A DNA stretch of 64,000 nucleotides from Microbacterium invictum (GCF_014197265.1 NZ_JACIFH010000001.1:1-64000); one strand, 5' to 3'. Positions 7,601-16,395 are shown, counted from the stretch's first letter. Notes: generated from the sequence alone by a model not told the origin. Made by a program: numbers and translations.

Positions 7601-9715
7601 ATGGCATCCAATTCCGCAGCCGACATTGTCGATTCGCTCGGCGGACCCAGCAATATCGAAAGTCTCACCCACTGCGCCACACGACTGCGGTTTCAGCTGC
7701 GCGACGGCACGGCGGTCGACAAGGACCGCGTCGAAGCCGTCGACGGCGTCATGGGTGCTGTCCCACAGGCGGGCGACAGATTCCAGGTAGTGATCGGCGG
7801 CGGTGTGCAGACCGTGTACAACGAGATCCTGGCGCTGCCGGCGATGGCGAGCGTCGATCAGCCCTCCGATGCCGACATCAAGGCGGCCCAGCGAGCGCGC
7901 GGTCCCCGAGGCAAGACCGCGTGGCTCGACACGCTGTTCGAGTTCCTGTCCGACTCGTTCCGCCCGATCCTCGGCGCACTGCTGGGCGCGTCGCTGTTCA
8001 TCACGTTCATGGCGCTCGCCGCGACGCTCGGGTGGATTCCGGCGTGGAACCAGCCCGGGGTGGTGCTCGAGCCGTCGTGGCAGTTCATCAACCTGATGTG
8101 GCAGTGCGTGTTCATCTTCCTGCCGCTCATGGTCGCCTACAACGCGGCCAACAAGATCGGCGCCGACCCCTGGGTGGGCTTCGCGATCATGGCGGTCGTC
8201 ATGCTCCCCGGGTTCACAGCGCTGGCCGAAGAGGCGACCGCCACACAGCTCGTCTTCCTGGGCTCTGAGATCACCACGGTGCCGGTCTTCGGCATCCCGC
8301 TCACGATCTTCGACTACAGCTCTCAGGTGTTCCCGCCTCTTCTGATGGCCGCCGTGCTCGGCCCGCTGTGGAAGGGGCTGAAGCGCATCATCCCCGAGAA
8401 CCTGCACCTCATCTTCGTGCCGTTCCTCGCGATGCTCATCATGATCCCGCTGACCGCGTTCCTGCTCGGCCCGATCGGCGTCTACATCGGCGCGGCGCTG
8501 GCGAACGCGCTGAGCGCCATCAACACCTTCTCGCCGTTCATCTTCGCCATCGTGATCCCGCTCGCGTATCCCTTCATGGTGCCGCTCGGGCTGCACTGGC
8601 CGATCAACGCGATCATGCTGCTGAACATCCAGACCCTCGGGTACGACTTCATCCAGGGCCCCATGGGCGCATGGAACTTCGCATGCTTCGGCGCGACCGC
8701 GGGTGTGCTGCTGCTGGCGTGGCGCGAGAAGGACAAGCAGATGACGCAGACGGCGACCGGCGCCCTCGCCGCGGGCCTGCTCGGCGGCATCTCCGAGCCG
8801 TCGCTGTACGGCATCCACCTGCGCTTCAAGCGGATCTATCCCCGCATGCTGGTGGGCTGCCTCACCGGTGGACTGATCATCGGCGCCGGCAGCTGGATGC
8901 TGGGACTCGAGAACGGCATCACGACCGGGGCGTTCGTGTTCACGTCGCTGCTGACCATCCCTGCGTTCGAACCGATCGGGCTGTACGCGATCGCCGTGCT
9001 GTCGGCGTTCGTCGTCGCGATGTTGCTCATCGTCATCGGCGGCTACAAGGACAAGCCGGCGAAGGATGCCGCGGGCGAGGCCGCTGTGGCCGCCGCCACC
9101 GCCGGGTCCGGCGTCGTCGGCGCCCACGCCGGGACGGCCGAGTCGGTCTCGGATGTCGCGGGAGCCTCCGCACTGGCGGGGACGGCGACGGCCGTGGCAG
9201 AACCGGGGACGGGGGCCGAGCCCGTCGCCGAGGGCGAGAGCACGGAGGTGGGGGCGCTCATCCAGCTCGCGTCGCCGCTCGACGGCACGGCCGTCGCGCT
9301 GTCGGAGGTGCCCGATCCGGTGTTCGCCGGGGGAGTGATGGGTCCGGGTGTCGCGATCGAGCCGACCGGCGACACCGTCTACGCACCCGGTGCCGGCACC
9401 GTCGTGGCGGCCCAGCCCACCGGTCATGCGTTCGGGCTGCAACTCGACAGCGGCATCGAGCTGCTGATCCACGTCGGAATCGATACGGTCAACCTGAAGG
9501 GCGAGGGGTTCGACGTCAAGGTCGCCAACGGCGACCGGATCGAGGTCGGCACCCCGCTGGTCACGTTCGACCGTGCGGTGATCGAGAAGGCCGGCTACCC
9601 GCTCGTGACCCCGGTCATCGTGCTCAACGCCGACGCCTTCGCGACCGTCGATCCGGTGGCACTCGGTCCTGTCGAGCACGGCGACCCGCTGCTGGACGTG
9701 CAGCAGAAGGGGTAG
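7601..9715 (+). CDS. Beta-glucoside/glucose-type PTS permease, EIIBCA
   Basis: A 704-residue three-domain sugar permease. EIIB (about 1-85) has the phospho-cysteine in SLTHCATRLRF (Cys25). EIIC (about 105-480) holds many membrane helices and the conserved GLHWPINAIM and GGISEPSLYGIHL. An Ala/Glu/Gly-rich linker (about 485-545) follows. The C-terminal EIIA of the glucose superfamily has the His pair in GHAFGL (His609) and ELLIHVGIDTV (His624, the phospho-acceptor). The domain order matches BglF-like beta-glucoside permeases; the exact sugar cannot be read from the sequence. GGGAGAAGG lies 5 bases before the ATG, and TAGAGT about 40 bases upstream is a possible -10. No antiterminator or glucosidase gene is adjacent. 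Confidence 0.88.
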   Translation: MASNSAADIVDSLGGPSNIESLTHCATRLRFQLRDGTAVDKDRVEAVDGVMGAVPQAGDRFQVVIGGGVQTVYNEILALPAMASVDQPSDADIKAAQRARGPRGKTAWLDTLFEFLSDSFRPILGALLGASLFITFMALAATLGWIPAWNQPGVVLEPSWQFINLMWQCVFIFLPLMVAYNAANKIGADPWVGFAIMAVVMLPGFTALAEEATATQLVFLGSEITTVPVFGIPLTIFDYSSQVFPPLLMAAVLGPLWKGLKRIIPENLHLIFVPFLAMLIMIPLTAFLLGPIGVYIGAALANALSAINTFSPFIFAIVIPLAYPFMVPLGLHWPINAIMLLNIQTLGYDFIQGPMGAWNFACFGATAGVLLLAWREKDKQMTQTATGALAAGLLGGISEPSLYGIHLRFKRIYPRMLVGCLTGGLIIGAGSWMLGLENGITTGAFVFTSLLTIPAFEPIGLYAIAVLSAFVVAMLLIVIGGYKDKPAKDAAGEAAVAAATAGSGVVGAHAGTAESVSDVAGASALAGTATAVAEPGTGAEPVAEGESTEVGALIQLASPLDGTAVALSEVPDPVFAGGVMGPGVAIEPTGDTVYAPGAGTVVAAQPTGHAFGLQLDSGIELLIHVGIDTVNLKGEGFDVKVANGDRIEVGTPLVTFDRAVIEKAGYPLVTPVIVLNADAFATVDPVALGPVEHGDPLLDVQQKG

Positions 9716-9723
9716 CGTTCGAT

Positions 9724-9755
9724 CCTCGGCCGTGCCCGCGCCCGCGCGGCCGAGG
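9724..9755. terminator. Hairpin between PTS permease and META lipoprotein genes
   Basis: A 9-bp perfect stem (CCTCGGCCG/CGGCCGAGG) with a 14-base GC-rich loop begins 9 bases after the EIIBCA stop, between convergent genes. No U-tract follows, so it is a probable GC-rich actinobacterial terminator. Confidence 0.45.
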
Positions 9756-9776
9756 GCGCCGGCGGCATTCGCGCGG

Positions 9777-10148
9777 TCACGCCGTGCGGGGGAGCGACCC
9801 GAGGACTTCGCCGTCCTCGTCGAACACCACGATCCGGTCGCCGTCGACCAGCGCCGAGCGACCGGCGGTCAGCCACTGGTCACCGAAATCGCATGCCATC
9901 AGCGTCATGTACACATCGGCGAAGACGATCGGGTCCTCGGCGGCCGACTGCTCCCAGCTGCCGCCGAACCCGTTGCAGCCGTCATGGCCGCCCAGCGAGC
10001 CGTCGGCATCGATGACGAGGTACGCGCTTCTCTCGGCGACCGTCCCCCAGGTGCCCACCGGGTCACCGCGTGATGTCTCGGGAGCCGACGGCGCGCACCC
10101 GGCCAGCAGCACGACGGCCAGCAGGATCAGGGCGCGGCGGGAGCGCAT
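9777..10148 (-). CDS. META-domain (HslJ-like) lipoprotein
   Basis: A 123-residue exported lipoprotein. The signal peptide MRSRRALILLAVVLLAGC ends in a lipobox with Cys18. The mature part contains the META-domain signature DGCNGFGGSW and the later Cys-containing TLMACDF, the typical paired cysteines of META/HslJ domains. Its role is unknown; family members are linked to envelope stress or motility. I took the internal ATG because it gives a clean signal peptide and lies 2 bases after the coaBC stop, making the pair a likely operon. A longer in-frame start 75 bases upstream would destroy the signal peptide. Confidence 0.75.
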   Translation of the reverse strand: MRSRRALILLAVVLLAGCAPSAPETSRGDPVGTWGTVAERSAYLVIDADGSLGGHDGCNGFGGSWEQSAAEDPIVFADVYMTLMACDFGDQWLTAGRSALVDGDRIVVFDEDGEVLGSLPRTA

Positions 10149-10150
10149 CG

Positions 10151-11398
10151 TCAGTCCGCGGACTGATCGGACGGGCGATGGGCGCCGACTCGGCCCGCGT
10201 GCACCGCGAGTGCGGCGTCCCACAGCGCCTCGGCGGCTTCGCGCTTGCTGCCGTCGACATCGGCGACGACCGCGCCGGCGGTGTCGAGCACCACGAGGCG
10301 ATTCGTGCCGGACTCGAACCCGGCCTCCCAGCCGACCCGGTTCACCGCCAGCAGATCCACACCTTTGCGGGTTCGCTTGGCGCGTCCCCGCTCGAGCAGT
10401 TCGCCGTCGTCGGCCGCGGTCTCGGCGGCGAAGCCGACGACCGTCTGTCCGGCATGGCGGGCCTCGACCAGTCCGGCGAGGATGTCGGGATTCTCGACCA
10501 GTTCCAGGCGGGGGGCGCCGTCCTCCTTGCGGAGCTTGTGATCCGACACTCCCGCGACCCGGTAGTCGGCGACGGCGGCGACCATGACGATCACGTCGGA
10601 TGCCGCTGCCGCGGCATCCGTCGCCGCCTTCAGTTCGGCCGTGCTCGACACACGGTGCACCGTGATCGCCGTGTGGCGGGACGCGGCGTCGAGCACGCCG
10701 TCGTCGACGTGCGCGGCGATGAGCGTCACCGTGGCGCCGCGGTCGGCGGCGGCGAGCGCGACGGCGGCACCCTGCCGGCCACTCGACCGGTTGCCCAGGT
10801 AGCGGACCGGGTCGATGGGTTCCCGGGTGCCGCCGGTGGTCACCGTGACGGTCAGGCCGGCGAGGTCGCCGTGCGGCTGGACGACGGCGAGGGCGGCCGC
10901 CACGATCTCGTCCGGCTCGACCATGCGCCCCGGGCCGCTGTCACCGCCGGTGAGCGGACCGTCGGCGGGGCCGACGATGTGGACGCCGCGATCGCGAAGG
11001 GTCGCGATGTTCGCCTGTGTGGCCGCGTGTTCCCACATGGCCGTGTGCATCGCGGGGGCCACGACGACCGGAGCCGTGGTCGCCAGCAGTGTGACGCCCA
11101 GCAGCCCGTCGGCGATGCCCGCCGCCATCTTCGCGAGCGTGTTCGCGGTGGCCGGGGCGACGATCACCAGGTCGGCACGGGTGCCCAGGGCGACGTGGCG
11201 CACCTCGGCGACCTCGTCGTGCACGCTGGTCGTGACAGGATGTCTGCTGACCGCTTCCCAGGTGGTCGTCCCGACGAAGCGCAGCGCGTCCTCGGTGGGA
11301 ACAACGTGCACCTCATGACCGTTGGTCACCAGTGCGCGCACGAGGTGAACCGTCTTGTAGGCGGCGATCCCGCCCGTGACCCCGACGACGACGAACAT
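10151..11398 (-). CDS. coaBC: Phosphopantothenoylcysteine decarboxylase/phosphopantothenate-cysteine ligase
   Basis: A 415-residue bifunctional enzyme of coenzyme A synthesis. The N-terminal CoaC half starts VVVGVTGGIAAYKTVHLVRA (flavin-binding) and contains the active-site region PAMHTAMW. The C-terminal CoaB half has TGGTREPIDPVRYLGNRSSG, AVADYR and KLRKEDG, the CTP- and product-binding motifs. Together they ligate cysteine to phosphopantothenate and decarboxylate the product to 4'-phosphopantetheine. I chose the ATG at 11398 because the flavoprotein fold begins there and CAGGAT lies 6 bases upstream (leaderless type). The META lipoprotein gene follows directly, and an NRDE protein gene is divergent. 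Confidence 0.95.
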   Translation of the reverse strand: MFVVVGVTGGIAAYKTVHLVRALVTNGHEVHVVPTEDALRFVGTTTWEAVSRHPVTTSVHDEVAEVRHVALGTRADLVIVAPATANTLAKMAAGIADGLLGVTLLATTAPVVVAPAMHTAMWEHAATQANIATLRDRGVHIVGPADGPLTGGDSGPGRMVEPDEIVAAALAVVQPHGDLAGLTVTVTTGGTREPIDPVRYLGNRSSGRQGAAVALAAADRGATVTLIAAHVDDGVLDAASRHTAITVHRVSSTAELKAATDAAAAASDVIVMVAAVADYRVAGVSDHKLRKEDGAPRLELVENPDILAGLVEARHAGQTVVGFAAETAADDGELLERGRAKRTRKGVDLLAVNRVGWEAGFESGTNRLVVLDTAGAVVADVDGSKREAAEALWDAALAVHAGRVGAHRPSDQSAD

Positions 11399-11441
11399 GG
11401 TCCGATCCTGCCACGGATGCCGGACGACGAGAGGCCCGAAC

Positions 11442-12152
11442 ATGTGCACGGTGATCGTCCACGTCCCCGCAGAGGCCGGCGCCGCCACCCGCGTGCTGGC
11501 CGTGCGCGACGAAGACCCCTCCCGCGCGTGGGACCCGCTCGGCCCGTGGTGGCCCGACACCCGCCCGGGTGTGGTCGGCGTGCGCGACGCCCGTGCCGGT
11601 GGGGCGTGGCTGGCCGCGGATCCGGATGCCGGTCACTTGGCCGTCATCCTCAACCGGGCCGACGTCATGCCCGACGACGGGCGCCCCGTGCCCTCGCGCG
11701 GGCACCTCGTGCTCGATGCCGTCGACGGCACCGAGATCGCCGATCCCCGCACCCACGGCTTCAACCTGGTCGACGTCACCGCGGAGCGCACCCGGGTGAC
11801 CATGTGGAACGGGGACGTGCTGCGTGCGGTCGATCTCGGCCCCGGCATCCACATGATCGCCCATGACGACGTCGACGACCCGACCAGCGCCCGCATCATC
11901 GCCTGGCGGGGCGCGTTCCCGGCGCCGGCCGAAGACGACGAGCGCTGGTGGACCGCCTGGATGGACGTGCTCGAGCGCACCGCCGAGGTCGGTCCCACCG
12001 ACGATCGCGCGATCGTGCGCGACAACCGTCCGTACGGCTACCCGACGCTGTCGCTGCTCGTGTGCGCGGCATCGGTGACGGATGCCGGTGTCGACGTCGT
12101 CTACGGCGAGTTCGACCATCCCGGGCAGTGGAACAGGCCCGAACTCGCCTGA
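11442..12152 (+). CDS. NRDE/TANGO2-family protein
   Basis: A 236-residue member of the NRDE (TANGO2-like) family. It starts with the invariant MCT, and Cys2 would be the exposed nucleophile if the Ntn-like fold is active. Next come VRDEDPSRAWDP in place of the usual NRDE motif, then GAWLAADPDAGHLAVILN and SRGHLVLDA, typical of the family. The function is unsettled; TANGO2 proteins have been linked to haem or lipid handling in eukaryotes. The gene is divergent from coaBC, with GAGAGG 7 bases before the ATG. The NRDE signature reads VRDE here, as in many actinobacterial members. Confidence 0.75.
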   Translation: MCTVIVHVPAEAGAATRVLAVRDEDPSRAWDPLGPWWPDTRPGVVGVRDARAGGAWLAADPDAGHLAVILNRADVMPDDGRPVPSRGHLVLDAVDGTEIADPRTHGFNLVDVTAERTRVTMWNGDVLRAVDLGPGIHMIAHDDVDDPTSARIIAWRGAFPAPAEDDERWWTAWMDVLERTAEVGPTDDRAIVRDNRPYGYPTLSLLVCAASVTDAGVDVVYGEFDHPGQWNRPELA

Positions 12153-12218
12153 ATCGGCGCCGCTTCGGCTGCGTCCTGCTCTGGACAGCGAACCTGCCCG
12201 CCCCGATATTCTCGGCAC

Positions 12219-13178
12219 ATGACGGCGTGGCTCTGGGTGATCCTGGGCCTTGTGCTGCTCATCGTCGGGGCAGAGCTCATCGTGCGATACGGCGCGCGGC
12301 TGGCGAGTCGCCTCGGGATCTCGTCGATCATGATCGGGCTGACCGTCGTGTCGATCGGCACCAGTGCGCCGGAGCTGGCCGTCGGCATCGACGCCGCCCG
12401 CATCGGGCAGGGCTCGCTCGCGCTGGGCAACATCGCGGGAACGAACCTCGTGAACCTGCTGCTGATCATGGGGCTGGCCGCCGCGCTGCGACTGATCCCG
12501 ATCGCCCTGCAGACGCTGCGCCTCGACCTGCCCATGATCGGCGCGGTCGCCCTGCTGCTGCTCGTGTTCGTCATCGACGGGCGGCTCGACCGGATCGAGG
12601 GCGGCGTGCTGGTCGCCGTCGCGATCGGCTACACGCTCGCACTCGTGCGATGGGCGCGACGCGAGAGCGCCGCCGTCCTGGCCGAGTACGAGAACGAGTA
12701 CCACGACGCGCCTCGGGAGACGGGATCGCTCGTGCTGGCGATCGTGCTGCTGATCGCCGGGATCGCGATCATCCTGCTCGGCGCCGGCTGGCTGGTCACC
12801 GGCGCGGTCGATCTCGCCGAGGCGATGGGCGTCTCGAGCACCGTCATCGGTCTGACCGTCATCGCGATCGGCACCTCGGCGCCCGAGCTGGTGACCGCGA
12901 TCGTCTCGACGTACCGTGGCGACCGCGACATCGCGCTGGGCAACCTGATCGGATCGAGCACCTACAACATCACGATCATCCTGGGTATCACCGTGCTGGC
13001 GGCGCCGATCGCCGTGGACCATGCCCTCGTCTTCGTCGACATCCCCATGATGATCGCCGGGACGTTCCTGGTCGGCACGTTCATGATGAGCGGGCGCAGA
13101 CTCACCCGGGTCGAAGGCGTCATCATGATCGGCGCCTACCTCGCCTACCTCGCTTACCTGCTGGCCGTGCGCACCTGA
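12219..13178 (+). CDS. Calcium/sodium antiporter (CaCA family, YrbG-like)
   Basis: A 319-residue inner-membrane cation exchanger with the two inverted alpha-repeats that define the family. Repeat 1 has GLTVVSIGTSAPELAVGI and GNIAGTNLVNLLLIMG; repeat 2 has GLTVIAIGTSAPELVTAI and GNLIGSSTYNITIILG. The Glu in each SAPEL and the Asn/Ser residues coordinate the cation. About ten hydrophobic helices are visible, with a cytosolic loop around residues 142-168. It probably exports Ca2+ in exchange for Na+ or H+. The ATG sits 6 bases after TATTCT (leaderless type), so it is probably transcribed alone. The ion pair is by family inference. Confidence 0.9.
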   Translation: MTAWLWVILGLVLLIVGAELIVRYGARLASRLGISSIMIGLTVVSIGTSAPELAVGIDAARIGQGSLALGNIAGTNLVNLLLIMGLAAALRLIPIALQTLRLDLPMIGAVALLLLVFVIDGRLDRIEGGVLVAVAIGYTLALVRWARRESAAVLAEYENEYHDAPRETGSLVLAIVLLIAGIAIILLGAGWLVTGAVDLAEAMGVSSTVIGLTVIAIGTSAPELVTAIVSTYRGDRDIALGNLIGSSTYNITIILGITVLAAPIAVDHALVFVDIPMMIAGTFLVGTFMMSGRRLTRVEGVIMIGAYLAYLAYLLAVRT

Positions 13179-13368
13179 GGTGCGATGGTGCGGCATGGAT
13201 GTCGGGCGTCGCCGATCAGCAGGTGCGGCGGGTCGCGGACCTTCTTGCGTGAGGTCGACCTGACCCTGAGCGGTCTGGACGCACCAGGTGGGGCTGTTCC
13301 GGCGGACGGCAAGCTGGGCCAGGAGGTTGCCTGGTCTCGGGTGTTGCGGTGAGTTATCCACAGGTGAC

Positions 13369-13384
13369 TCGAACGCCCGTTCGA
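13369..13384. promoter_or_regulatory. LexA/SOS-box-like operator before the HNH gene
   Basis: The sequence TCGAACGCCCGTTCGA is a perfect inverted repeat (6-bp arms, 4-base spacer; arms extend to 7 with flanking C/G). It fits the Gram-positive/actinobacterial SOS consensus CGAAC-N4-GTTCG except for one spacer purine. It lies about 20 bases upstream of TACTGT (a possible -10) and 58 bases before the HNH gene start. Mycobacterial 13E12-repeat genes are known LexA targets, so damage-inducible control is a reasonable inference. Confidence 0.65.
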
Positions 13385-13442
13385 GTGTCGGGGGTTCTTG
13401 TCATACTGTTCTTAGGAATGTTTTGGCGGATGTGGCCACCGG

Positions 13443-14987
13443 TTGGACCGGTTGTCGTGTTTCGCTGAGCTGGGGGTGCCGGCGGCGGAGTTGCCGGCGG
13501 CGGTGCTGGATCTCAGTGACCGGTCGGTGGTGGAGATCGCGCGGGATCTCGCGGCGATCGCGAATGACGTGGCCCGGTTGCAGGCGCTGGTGGCTGGGGT
13601 GGCGGCGCATCGGTCGCAGCGCAAGGACGGGCAGAACGGGCTGTCGGCCACGGAGGGTCATGCGAGCCCGGCGTCGTTGATCCAGGACATCACGGGCGGG
13701 TCGAAGGCTGACGTGCTGCGGCAGGTGCGTGTCGGGAAGGCGCTCCTCGAGGGCGCCATCGAGGTGCGCGAGGGGCAGCCCGGCGCAGGACCCGAGTCCG
13801 TGCCCGGAGGGTCGGAGTCCGGTGCCGGCGGCGAGGGCGAGGGCGAGGGCGAGGGTACTTCGGGCGAGGCGGCTGTCCCCGCGGCGGCACCGCGGGCGAC
13901 GTGGAAGACGGTGCTGCGTGATGCGCATCTGGGTCGCCGGCTCACCGCGGAGCAGCATGATGTGATCCGCCGGGGTCTGGGGGAGCCGTTCGACGATTCC
14001 GAGGACACCGCACAGGTGTGGGTGGTGGCGGCGGCCTCGCTTGTGGATGACGCCGTGAACTTGACGGTGGAGGATCTGGCGGTTCACGCCCGCGCGGTGC
14101 GTGACGCGATCGACCCGGTCGGGGCGGAGCAGCGGTACGCCAGACGTTTTGAGAACCGGTCGTTCCGGACGTGGATCGACGGTGAGGGGCAGCATCGCGG
14201 CAGTTTCGCGTTCGATGACGAAGACGGCGCGTGGATGGACGCGATCACCGCTGCCGGGTTGCGGCCTCGCCGCGGTGGCCCCCGGTTCATGACCGATGAG
14301 GAACGCGCCCGGGCGGCTGAGCTTGCTCATGATCCGCGCAGCAATGACCAGCTCGCCTACGACCTGGTGATGTCGGTGCTGCGTGCCGGGGCTGTGGCCG
14401 ACGCGACGGACGTGTTCGGGGTGCGGCAGCCCGGTGTGCGGATCATCACCGTGAAAGACCCCGCCGGCGGCGACGATGCCGGTCCGCGTGACGCGTATGG
14501 GCGGCTGTTGACTGCCGGGTTCACCGAAGACCGTGGGCATCCGTTGCCCGGGTCGGTCATCGACCGCAACATCTGCATGCACGGGACCACCGAGGTCACC
14601 GTCGACGGGTGCGGCAACCCGCTGGACGCCGGGCGTGAGCACCGCCTGTTCCAACCCAAACAGCGTCTCGCGTTGGCTGCCCGCGACGGCGGCTGCATGT
14701 GGCTGGGGTGCGACATGCCGGGCTCGTACTGCGAGGCCCACCACATCGACCCGGTCGCCGAAGGCGGACGCACCGACATCGACCGGGGCATCCTGCTGTG
14801 CAAATACCATCACCTGCTGCTCCACAACCGGGGCTGGCGGATCACCCGCGACGGGAAACGCGCGTTCATCCTGCAACCGCCACCCGACATCGGCGGCCCA
14901 CCCGTCACCCTGGTCTCCAAAGCACCCTGGAAATGGGCGTGGGACCGGCCACCCCCACCTTCCAAACCGAACTGGCGCGCCGCCTGA
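13443..14987 (+). CDS. DUF222 / 13E12-repeat-family HNH endonuclease
   Basis: A 514-residue protein with an N-terminal alpha-helical DUF222 region (about 20-390) and a C-terminal HNH nuclease domain (about 405-470). Metal and catalytic positions are visible in GGCMWLGCDMPG, YCEAHHIDPVAEGG and LLCKYHHLLLH. An acidic Gly/Glu low-complexity linker with a (GAGGGC)n-like DNA repeat lies near residues 120-140. These proteins are multi-copy in actinobacterial genomes and their role is unresolved. The only usable start I find is TTG at 13443, because an in-frame TAG lies at 13413. The usual first 20-50 residues of the family may thus be missing or read from another start. An SOS-like box lies upstream, and a 17-bp tandem repeat follows. 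Confidence 0.85.
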   Translation: MDRLSCFAELGVPAAELPAAVLDLSDRSVVEIARDLAAIANDVARLQALVAGVAAHRSQRKDGQNGLSATEGHASPASLIQDITGGSKADVLRQVRVGKALLEGAIEVREGQPGAGPESVPGGSESGAGGEGEGEGEGTSGEAAVPAAAPRATWKTVLRDAHLGRRLTAEQHDVIRRGLGEPFDDSEDTAQVWVVAAASLVDDAVNLTVEDLAVHARAVRDAIDPVGAEQRYARRFENRSFRTWIDGEGQHRGSFAFDDEDGAWMDAITAAGLRPRRGGPRFMTDEERARAAELAHDPRSNDQLAYDLVMSVLRAGAVADATDVFGVRQPGVRIITVKDPAGGDDAGPRDAYGRLLTAGFTEDRGHPLPGSVIDRNICMHGTTEVTVDGCGNPLDAGREHRLFQPKQRLALAARDGGCMWLGCDMPGSYCEAHHIDPVAEGGRTDIDRGILLCKYHHLLLHNRGWRITRDGKRAFILQPPPDIGGPPVTLVSKAPWKWAWDRPPPPSKPNWRAA

Positions 14988-15002
14988 CGGTGAGGGATCA
15001 CC

Positions 15003-15121
15003 GACGCGGGCCGAGCGCTGACGCGGGCCGAGCATTGACGCGTGCCGGGTGTCGACGCGTGCCGAGCATTGACGCGTGCCGGGTGCCGACGTGGGCCGAG
15101 CATTGACGCGTGCCGAACGCC
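15003..15121. repeat. Seven tandem copies of a 17-bp repeat
   Basis: Seven head-to-tail 17-base units begin GACGCGNGCCG, starting 15 bases after the HNH stop. Two unit types alternate: one ends GAGCATT (or GAGCGCT), the other GGGTGYC (or GAACGCC), giving a 34-bp higher-order period. The stretch lies between the HNH gene and the convergent SdpI-like gene. No protein frame through it looks real. The alternating pattern suggests amplification of a two-unit block. Confidence 0.85.
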
Positions 15122-15197
15122 GACGGCTGCGGCTTCGATGACGACCTCGCCGCTCAGATCACGCAGGTCGCAGCAAAGTGCGGCGTGGCCGCTGACG

Positions 15198-15581
15198 CTA
15201 CGCTTTCGAAGCGACCGCGCTTGCTCGCTCCGACTTCACCAAAGCGACCGTGACCGTCGCAAAAAGAATCACCACGACCGCCGCGGCGAATGTGATGGCA
15301 ACCGCGCCATCGGCAACAAGAGTGAGCACTCCAGCGCCCGCACTGAGCGCGAACCCAATCCAGACCGTGGACGACGCGGCGCGATGACCCGCGACCCACG
15401 TCGTCTCGTTTCTCATCGTTGCGCGCGTGCGAATACCCGCGAGCCGGTTCTTCCGAAGCCGACCGTTCGCTGCGAGCTGTATGAGCACCGCTGCGAAGAG
15501 CAACAGGGCAGGAAACACCACCGCGACGACAACCACGACACCAGCGTAGATTCCAGGTGCCTGACGACGACATCGGGGCAC
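15198..15581 (-). CDS. SdpI-family membrane protein
   Basis: A 127-residue membrane protein with three hydrophobic segments (about residues 11-37, 72-90 and 94-114). The SdpI/YhfL signature region lies after the first helix: NGRLRKNRLAGIRTRATM followed by WVAGHRAAS. SdpI in Bacillus is the immunity and signalling protein against the SDP toxin; in actinobacteria such single-domain relatives are common and mostly unstudied. No toxin gene is seen next to it. The GTG start was chosen to keep a short charged N-terminus before the first helix; a GTG inside that helix is less likely. The 17-bp repeat lies downstream of its 3' end. Confidence 0.65.
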   Translation of the reverse strand: MPRCRRQAPGIYAGVVVVVAVVFPALLLFAAVLIQLAANGRLRKNRLAGIRTRATMRNETTWVAGHRAASSTVWIGFALSAGAGVLTLVADGAVAITFAAAVVVILFATVTVALVKSERASAVASKA

Positions 15582-15629
15582 CCCCGAGGCTGATGCGGCG
15601 TGTCTGTGGCCGGTGCTACCGTCACACGC

Positions 15630-16277
15630 GTGAGCGCAGCCCAGCAGGACCCCGATCGCCCAGCCGTCTTCTTCGCGTCGGCTGCTCAGTTCCGCACCTG
15701 GCTCGAAGAGCATCACGACACCGAGACCGAGCTGTGGATGGGGCTCTACCGCAAGGGCGACCCGCGTCAGGGCATCACGTGGGCCGAGGCCGTGCCCGAG
15801 GCGCTGTGCTTCGGCTGGATCGACTCGGTCAGCCAGCGCATCGACGAGTCTGCGCGCCGGCAGCGGTGGACCCCGCGCAAGCCCGGCTCGAACTGGAGCG
15901 CGATCAATATCGCGCACGTCGAGCGGCTCACCGCCGAAGGACGCATGCATCCCGCGGGGCGCGCCGCGTACGAGCGCCGCAGCGATGACAAGTCGGCGAT
16001 CTACTCCTACGAGCGGCCGGACGAGCTGACACCCGAGCGGGTGGCTGCGCTGCAGGCCGATGCCGCAGCCGCGGCGTTCTGGGACCAGGCGACACCGTCG
16101 TATCGGCGCATAGCGGCGCACTGGGTGCAGAGCGCCAAGCGCGAGCAGACCCGCGCCGACCGCTTCGCGACCCTCGTCGGCGACTGTGCCGCGGGCCGGC
16201 TCATCAAGATGCAGCGCTACGGCGGTGAGCCGGCATGGCTGGCCCGCGCTGCCGCCGCAGCCGAAGCCGCTCGCTGA
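15630..16277 (+). CDS. YdeI/OmdA-like protein (bacteriocin-protection family)
   Basis: A 215-residue cytosolic protein of the YdeI/OmdA type. Conserved features are FFASAAQFRTWLEEHH at the N-terminus, ELWMGLYRKG, WAEAVPEALCFGWIDS with the following RRQRWTPRKPGSNWSAIN, and a basic C-terminal IAAHWVQSAKREQTRADR. The Bacillus relative has been reported to protect against bacteriocins, but the biochemical role is unknown. The GTG at 15630 is preceded by TACCGT with a 7-base gap (leaderless type), which decides this start over an upstream in-frame GTG. It sits between the divergent SdpI-like gene and the convergent pgi. Confidence 0.75.
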   Translation: MSAAQQDPDRPAVFFASAAQFRTWLEEHHDTETELWMGLYRKGDPRQGITWAEAVPEALCFGWIDSVSQRIDESARRQRWTPRKPGSNWSAINIAHVERLTAEGRMHPAGRAAYERRSDDKSAIYSYERPDELTPERVAALQADAAAAAFWDQATPSYRRIAAHWVQSAKREQTRADRFATLVGDCAAGRLIKMQRYGGEPAWLARAAAAAEAAR

Positions 16278-16395
16278 CATCGCCGGCACCGGCGCCGCGC
16301 TTGGGGTTCTGCCGGCCCCGGAGCGTTGCACGCCCGCGTATGCGGCGTTTCAGACGGAGTTGTGCACGCCGCAGCTTTACCCCGCCGCTGCAGTC

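Noticed and set aside
7538..9679. 713-codon open frame antisense to the PTS permease gene
   Set aside because: Arg/His/Asp/Gly-rich composition typical of a reverse-complement shadow; the plus-strand frame has clear EIIB, EIIC and EIIA motifs.
13288..13680. 130-codon frame overlapping the start of the HNH gene
   Set aside because: It lies in another frame from the HNH motifs, is Arg/Cys/Trp-rich, and does not match the family N-terminus.
14699..15106. Plus-strand frame extending through the 17-bp repeats
   Set aside because: Out of frame with the HNH domain, and composition is that of a shadow; the repeats are best seen as non-coding.
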